Positions 33,619 through 38,059 of a stretch of DNA of 38,059 nt are shown piece by piece. The notes under the pieces were generated by a model, which was not told the DNA's origin, did no database searches, and saw nothing but the letters and a program-made list of their open reading frames with translations. The number at the start of each line of letters is the position of its first letter. Positions within the stretch are counted from its first letter, which is position 1. The stretch covers positions 1 to 38,059 of the forward strand of contig CAJQPW010000221.1 of NCBI GenBank assembly GCA_905480295.1. Direction: 5' to 3'. The translations under genes and the position numbers were made by a program. The stretch comes from an uncultured Rhizobiaceae group bacterium (lineage in GTDB: Bacteria > Pseudomonadota > Alphaproteobacteria > Rhizobiales > Rhizobiaceae).

Positions 33619-34788
33619 ATGAATACGCAGCTGTTTTTCTCTGAGACCGAATATCAAGCCCGCCTCACACGCGCCCGCGCCGCAATGGCACAGCAGGGCA
33701 TTGACGCATTGGTCATATCTGACCCTTCAAACATGAACTGGCTTACCGGATATGACGGTTGGTCCTTTTATGTTCACCAGGCGGTCTTACTCACGCTTGA
33801 AGGTGAGCCGGTCTGGTGGGGTCGCGAAATGGACGCGGCGGGTGCGCGCCAAACCGTTTGGATGTCGGGGTCCAACATTGTCGGATATGCCGATCACTTT
33901 GTTCAAAACCCTGATGCACACCCAATGGAAACCCTGATTGATTTACTCAAAGACAGGGGACTTGAGGGTAAACGTCTCGGGGTCGAGTTGGACAATTATT
34001 ACTACTCGGCCAAGGCCCATGCGGTCCTGACGTCCGCGTTTGATCCGATTGCAGACGCAACGGGGCTGGTTAACTGGTGCCGGGCGATCAAGAGCGCTAC
34101 TGAAATTGAATATATGCGTCGCGCCGCACGAATCGTGGAACACATGCACGAGGTGATTCTGGAAACGGCCGAATCAGGTCTGCCGAAAAACCAGCTGGTT
34201 GCAGCGATCTACAAAGCTGGCATCGAAGGTGCGGACGGCCATTGGGGCGACTATCCGGCTATTGTTCCCATGGCTCCATCTGGCATGGATGCCACGGCAC
34301 CGCACCTGACCTGGGACGACAAACCCATGGTCAGCGGGGAAGCCACTTTTTTTGAAATAGCCGGAGCGCACCGACGCTATCAGTGCCCGCAATCCCGCAC
34401 CCTGTTTCTGGGGCAACCACCAAAGAAATACCGCGATGCCGAATATGCAGTTCTGGAAGCGACCGAAGCGGGCCTGGCGCAAGCCAAACCCGGCAATACC
34501 TGTGCCGACATTGCCCGTGCATTCAACACCACATTGAACCGTTTGGGCTTTGAGAAGGACAGCCGTTGCGGTTATGCCATCGGTGTATCCTATCCTCCTG
34601 ATTGGGGAGAGCGAACCATGTCGTTGCGGGCGAATGACGATACAGAATTGCAGGTCGGAATGACCTTTCATTTCATGCCGGCCCTGTGGCTCGATGATGG
34701 AGGTATTGAGATCACCGAACCCATCGTGATCACCGAACAGGGGGCGCAATGTCTGTGCAACACTCCACGGAAACTCTTCATCAAATGA
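33619..34788 (+). CDS. doeA: Ectoine hydrolase (M24 peptidase-like; DoeA/EutD)
   Basis: Opens the pyrimidine ring of ectoine to N-acetyl-diaminobutyrate, the first step of ectoine catabolism. The 389-residue protein has the pita-bread M24 fold without aminopeptidase identity, and the DoeA-typical N-terminus: ISDPSNMNWLTGYDGWSFYVHQAVL and the GREMDAAGARQTVWM stretch. Further matches are NYYYSAKAH, the IKSATEIEYMRRAARI helix and YAIGVSYPPDWGERTMSLR near the end. The frame is open about 86 codons upstream, but that part overlaps the acyltransferase gene and MNTQLFFS begins the family-like sequence. The following doeB gene confirms the pathway. No ectoine regulator (EnuR) or DoeC/DoeD gene is in view. 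Confidence 0.92.
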   Translation: MNTQLFFSETEYQARLTRARAAMAQQGIDALVISDPSNMNWLTGYDGWSFYVHQAVLLTLEGEPVWWGREMDAAGARQTVWMSGSNIVGYADHFVQNPDAHPMETLIDLLKDRGLEGKRLGVELDNYYYSAKAHAVLTSAFDPIADATGLVNWCRAIKSATEIEYMRRAARIVEHMHEVILETAESGLPKNQLVAAIYKAGIEGADGHWGDYPAIVPMAPSGMDATAPHLTWDDKPMVSGEATFFEIAGAHRRYQCPQSRTLFLGQPPKKYRDAEYAVLEATEAGLAQAKPGNTCADIARAFNTTLNRLGFEKDSRCGYAIGVSYPPDWGERTMSLRANDDTELQVGMTFHFMPALWLDDGGIEITEPIVITEQGAQCLCNTPRKLFIK

Positions 34789-35780
34789 GTGACAGAGCCA
34801 ATCCTATCTCTGCGACGGTGCCGTTTGACGAAGATGGTGTCCATCATGGGTTTCTCACCCTGCCCTGGAGCCGCGATGACAGTGCATGGGGGTCGCTTCG
34901 TATTCCTTTGACAGTTATCCGCAACGGCACGGGACCCACGGCTCTCATTACCGGGGGCAATCATGGTGATGAATATGAAGGCCCGTTGGCCGTGTCCGAA
35001 TTTGCCAACAGCGCAAAGCCGTCCCTTATCAGCGGACGGGTAATCTGCGTTCCCTTCATGAATTACCCCGCCTTTCAGGCAGGCAAACGCACGTCCCCCA
35101 TCGATGGGGGCAATATGAACCGGCTGTTTCCCGGCCGAGCCGATGGTAGCGTCAGTGAAAAAATCGCCCACTATTTTCAAACCATTCTTCTGCCAATGGC
35201 TGACTGCGTGCTGGACTTTCATTCCGGAGGCAAGACACTGGATTTCTTACCATTTGCCGCCAGTCATGTCCTCGACAATGAAGAACAGCAGGCCCGTTGC
35301 GCGGCAGCGCGAGACGCATTTGGAGCTCCTTACAGCCTGTTGATACGAGAAATTGACAGCGCCGGGATGTATGATGACGCGGCTGAAGCAGCAGGCAAAA
35401 CCTTCGTCACAACAGAATTGTGTGGAGGTGGCACCGCTACGCCTAAAAGCATAGCCATCGCCCGTCGGGGCTTGCGCAACTTCCTCATTCATTGCGAAAT
35501 ACTGGCCGGCGCCGTCGAACCGAGCAAAGTCAGAGTTCTGGTTCAACCGGACGAGTCCTGTTTCCATTTTGCGCCTGACGCTGGCCTGCTGGAACCATGC
35601 AAATCATTGGGAGATACCGTGCAGAAAGGCGATATCGTCGCCCGGATCTGGTCAACCACTCACACTGGGCGTCCACCGTTCGACATCACTGCAAATCGCA
35701 ATGGACTGTTGATCGCCCGGCACTTTCCCGGACTGGTTCAACCCGGCGATTGTCTGGCCGTGTTGGCTGTTGACGCTTAG
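34785..35780 (+). CDS. doeB: N-acetyl-L-2,4-diaminobutyrate deacetylase (DoeB/EutE)
   Basis: Removes the acetyl group from the DoeA product to give 2,4-diaminobutyrate. It belongs to the zinc-dependent succinylglutamate desuccinylase/aspartoacylase family: GGNHGDEYEGP (58-68) supplies zinc ligands His60 and Glu63, and LDFHSGGKTLDF (around 143-154) supplies the third ligand His146; TTELCGGG lies further on. I chose ATG 34785 (331 residues), which overlaps the doeA stop by ATGA; an in-frame ATG at 34749 would add 12 residues. Strictly coupled to doeA. Confidence 0.92.
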   Translation: MSDRANPISATVPFDEDGVHHGFLTLPWSRDDSAWGSLRIPLTVIRNGTGPTALITGGNHGDEYEGPLAVSEFANSAKPSLISGRVICVPFMNYPAFQAGKRTSPIDGGNMNRLFPGRADGSVSEKIAHYFQTILLPMADCVLDFHSGGKTLDFLPFAASHVLDNEEQQARCAAARDAFGAPYSLLIREIDSAGMYDDAAEAAGKTFVTTELCGGGTATPKSIAIARRGLRNFLIHCEILAGAVEPSKVRVLVQPDESCFHFAPDAGLLEPCKSLGDTVQKGDIVARIWSTTHTGRPPFDITANRNGLLIARHFPGLVQPGDCLAVLAVDA

Positions 35781-35930
35781 AAAGCTCAACTGTCCGTCCG
35801 CAGGCACGGTTACATCGACCTTGAGCGCATCAAACTTATAAAATTGCAGGCATTTTTCATGCATCGCTGGACGTCGCCCGATATTGCTGGCAGCATATTC
35901 TTTTGCCGTAAAATATTCGGGAGACTAATC

Positions 35931-37511
35931 ATGAAACTGGTACAAACACTTTTGGCCACCACGCTGCTTGTTGGCGTGACAGGGACTGCTCATTCTGAAA
36001 CGTTGCGCTGGGCACGGGCGGGCGATGCGCTGACCCTTGATCCCCATGCACAAAACGAAGGCCCGACATCGGCACTGGCTCATCAGATGATGGAACCGCT
36101 GGTGATGCGGGACATGACAGGCAAGGTTGTCCCTGCCCTGGCCACCGAGTGGGGACCATCGTCCAGCAATCCCAACGACTGGGTGTTTAAGCTGCGTGAA
36201 GGTGTGAAGTTTCACGACGGCGCTGAATTTGACAGTGAAGACGCCGTATTTTCGCTCAACCGCGCGATGACTAAGGATTCTGACTACAAAGAATTGCTGG
36301 CATCCGTGAAAAGCGTTCGTGCGGACGGCAAATATGGCGTGATCATTGAAACCAATGGTCCCAATCCGACAATGGCCAACAATCTGACCAATCTGTTCAT
36401 GATGGACAAACAATGGTCAGAGAAAAACAACGTTACCAAAGTGCAGGATTATGAGGGTGGTGAAGAAACCTATGCAGCCCGCAACACCAACGGTACCGGC
36501 CCCTACAAGCTGGTCAGCCGTGAGCCGGATGCCAAAACGGTCATGACCATCAATAATGATTATTGGGGCAAGGGTGAATTCCCCATGCAGGTAACTGAAA
36601 TCATCTACACACCCATTCAAAATCAGGCGACCAGAGTTGCTGCCCTGTTGTCTGGTGAAGTTGACTTCATTCAGGACGTACCGGTGCAGGATCTCGCCCG
36701 GGTTGCAGCAGCAAACGGCCTGCAGGTGAAAACCGCACCACAAAACCGTGTCATTTTCTTTGGTATGAACCAGGGTGATGCAGATCTGAAGGCTGACAAT
36801 GTCGAGGGCAAAAACCCGCTTGCTGACAAGCGGGTACGCATGGCGATGAACATGGCGATCAACCGTGACGCCATCAAAAAGATCGTCATGCGCGATCAGT
36901 CGATACCGGCGGGGATGATTTCACCCCCATTCGTCAACGGCTGGACCAGCGCGCTCGATGCCGTTCCAACCACCGACATCGCCAAGGCCAAGGGCCTGAT
37001 GGGCGAGGCTGGCTATGGCGACGGGTTCTCGATCCGTCTGGATTGCCCCAACGACCGCTACATCAACGATGAAGCGATCTGCCAGGCAGCCGTCGGCATG
37101 TTGGCTCAGATCGGCGTCAAAGTGCAGCTTGATGCCAAGCCAAAGGCACAGCACTTCCCGCTGATCAACAAGCTGGAAACTGATTTCTATATGCTGGGTT
37201 GGGGTGTTCCCACCTATGATTCAGAATATATTTTCAACTTCCTCGTTCATACCAAGGGTGAAAAGTACGGATCCTGGAATGGTACGCGCTACTCCAATCC
37301 AGACCTTGATAAGACAATCGAAGCGCTGGCATCCGAAACCGATCTGGCAAAACGCAATGGCATGATCGCAAATATTTGGAGCGCCGTGCAAAACGACCAG
37401 TTGTATATCCCGATCCATCACCAGGTTTTGAATTGGGGAATGGCCGATAAGGTTGATACGGTTGTTGCACCTGACGACACAGCCAAGTTCAAATATTTCA
37501 AATTGAACTGA
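35931..37511 (+). CDS. Dpp/Opp-type ABC transporter substrate-binding protein
   Basis: A 526-residue periplasmic binding protein of SBP family 5. The signal peptide (MKLVQTLLATTLLVGVTGTAHS) follows a clear GGGAG ribosome-binding site. Family features: LRWARAGDALTLDPHAQNEG, WVFKLREGVKFHDGAEFDSEDAVFSLNRA (about 85-113), VRMAMNMAINRDAIKKIVM, and the C-terminal YDSEYIFNFLVHTKGEKYGSWNGTRYSNPDLD. Ligands in this family are peptides, heme, nickel or opines, among others. It follows doeB by 150 bp, in which I see only this ribosome-binding site and no clear terminator, so a link with ectoine-derived compounds is possible but unproven. Confidence 0.93.
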   Translation: MKLVQTLLATTLLVGVTGTAHSETLRWARAGDALTLDPHAQNEGPTSALAHQMMEPLVMRDMTGKVVPALATEWGPSSSNPNDWVFKLREGVKFHDGAEFDSEDAVFSLNRAMTKDSDYKELLASVKSVRADGKYGVIIETNGPNPTMANNLTNLFMMDKQWSEKNNVTKVQDYEGGEETYAARNTNGTGPYKLVSREPDAKTVMTINNDYWGKGEFPMQVTEIIYTPIQNQATRVAALLSGEVDFIQDVPVQDLARVAAANGLQVKTAPQNRVIFFGMNQGDADLKADNVEGKNPLADKRVRMAMNMAINRDAIKKIVMRDQSIPAGMISPPFVNGWTSALDAVPTTDIAKAKGLMGEAGYGDGFSIRLDCPNDRYINDEAICQAAVGMLAQIGVKVQLDAKPKAQHFPLINKLETDFYMLGWGVPTYDSEYIFNFLVHTKGEKYGSWNGTRYSNPDLDKTIEALASETDLAKRNGMIANIWSAVQNDQLYIPIHHQVLNWGMADKVDTVVAPDDTAKFKYFKLN

Positions 37512-37513
37512 TT

Positions 37514-37534
37514 GCACACCATCAGGGGTGGTGC
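37514..37534 (+). other. Small imperfect hairpin between two binding-protein genes
   Basis: GCACACC and GGTGGTGC can pair with one bulged base around a short loop, starting two bases after the stop of the first binding-protein gene. There is no T-run behind it, so it looks like an mRNA 3'-stabilising stem rather than a terminator. Confidence 0.25.
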
Positions 37535-37610
37535 GAATGCGTGCCATCCCGTTTTACCGTAATACCGATAGTTCGGCGATCTTGCCGCCATCCTTTCAAG
37601 GGAGAATCCC

Positions 37611-38059
37611 ATGACGTTCAAACGATCCGCTCTTATAGCGCTCGGCCTGGTGCTGAGTTGCAGCGCCGCCCAGGCCGAAACATTCAAATGGGCGTCAAAA
37701 ACTGACCCGCAGACAATGGATCCCCATGCCGTCAATTCGGCACCGGTTCTGGGTTTTCTGAACAATGTTTATGAAGGTCTCGTCCGTCGTAATAAGACCA
37801 TGGCCGTTGAAGGCGCCCTTGCTGAAAGCTGGGAACCACTGGGCGACAAGGGCTGGCGGTTCAATCTGCGCAAGGGGGTTAAATTCCACGACGGTTCAGA
37901 CTTTAATTCTGAAGACGTGATGTTCTCCTACCAGCGGGCTTCCAGCGAAGCTGCCGATACGGCGTCCTGGTTTGCGCCGGTCTCAGAGGTCAAAGTCGTT
38001 GATGATTATACAATCGACTTCATGACCAAGGTTGCAAATCCGCTGTTTCCCAGTTCGAT
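37611..38059 (+). CDS. Second Dpp/Opp-type substrate-binding protein, truncated by the window end
   Basis: The frame is open from ATG 37611 to the last base, about 149 codons of an expected 520-530. GGGAGA precedes the ATG. The signal peptide (MTFKRSALIALGLVLSCSAAQA) is followed by TFKWASKTDPQTMDPHAVNSAP, then WRFNLRKGVKFHDGSDFNSEDVMFSYQRA, the SBP family 5 lobe-1 motif. It is a tandem paralogue of the gene before it (compare KFHDG-x2-F-x-SED in both). Permease and ATPase genes would be expected beyond the window. Confidence 0.9.
   Translation, partial: MTFKRSALIALGLVLSCSAAQAETFKWASKTDPQTMDPHAVNSAPVLGFLNNVYEGLVRRNKTMAVEGALAESWEPLGDKGWRFNLRKGVKFHDGSDFNSEDVMFSYQRASSEAADTASWFAPVSEVKVVDDYTIDFMTKVANPLFPSS

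Overview
The window is a chromosomal segment of an alphaproteobacterium, most likely of the order Hyphomicrobiales/Rhizobiales. Four things point there: GTTC-N7-GTTC LexA boxes, TTAA-N7-TTAA CtrA boxes, the gene order zinc-ribbon protein / ftsE-ftsX / ydcF / plsC, and EutDE-type (DoeAB) ectoine degradation genes. Genes are densely packed, often with ATGA start/stop overlaps. I see no tRNA, rRNA, insertion sequence, integrase, phage gene or CRISPR array, so this looks like core and niche-adaptation DNA rather than a mobile island.

Layout. 1-1.9 kb: end of a uronate catabolism locus (uxaC partial, kdgK). 2.0-7.3 kb: an unrecognised 142-residue gene behind two LexA boxes, then the leftward cell-division/envelope group plsC, ydcF, ftsX, ftsE, and the divergent zinc-ribbon gene and hpt, with a CtrA box between the two directions. 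7.3-11.3 kb: FkbM-type methyltransferase, large MscS channel, histidine phosphatase. 11.3-17.4 kb: a complete peptide/oligosaccharide ABC importer (fused ATPase, binding protein, two permeases). 17.6-21.1 kb: a FeeM-like N-acyl amino acid synthase with two CtrA boxes upstream, an AT-rich 378-bp stretch with a possible small gene, and a membrane GGDEF-EAL protein. 21.2-33.5 kb: an envelope polysaccharide region: UDP-glucose dehydrogenase, four glycosyltransferases, a D,D-carboxypeptidase, then (after cobW, tusA and a DUF924 gene) a Wzx-type flippase and a BioF2/CelD-type acyltransferase behind another CtrA box. 33.6-38.1 kb: ectoine hydrolase and diaminobutyrate deacetylase genes (doeA, doeB), followed by two tandem Dpp-type binding-protein genes, the second cut by the window end.

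How the parts may work together. The middle of the window reads as an envelope and surface-polysaccharide neighbourhood under cell-cycle control: good CtrA boxes lie in front of ftsEX, the FeeM-like gene and the flippase operon, and a c-di-GMP enzyme sits between the FeeM-like gene and the sugar genes. This resembles in type, but is not shown to be, a polar-adhesin/holdfast-like system. The best candidates for undescribed biology are the LexA-controlled 142-residue protein and the CtrA-boxed FeeM-like gene.

All functions come from reading motifs in translated sequence; no database search was run. Start codons are inferred and alternatives are stated where they matter.
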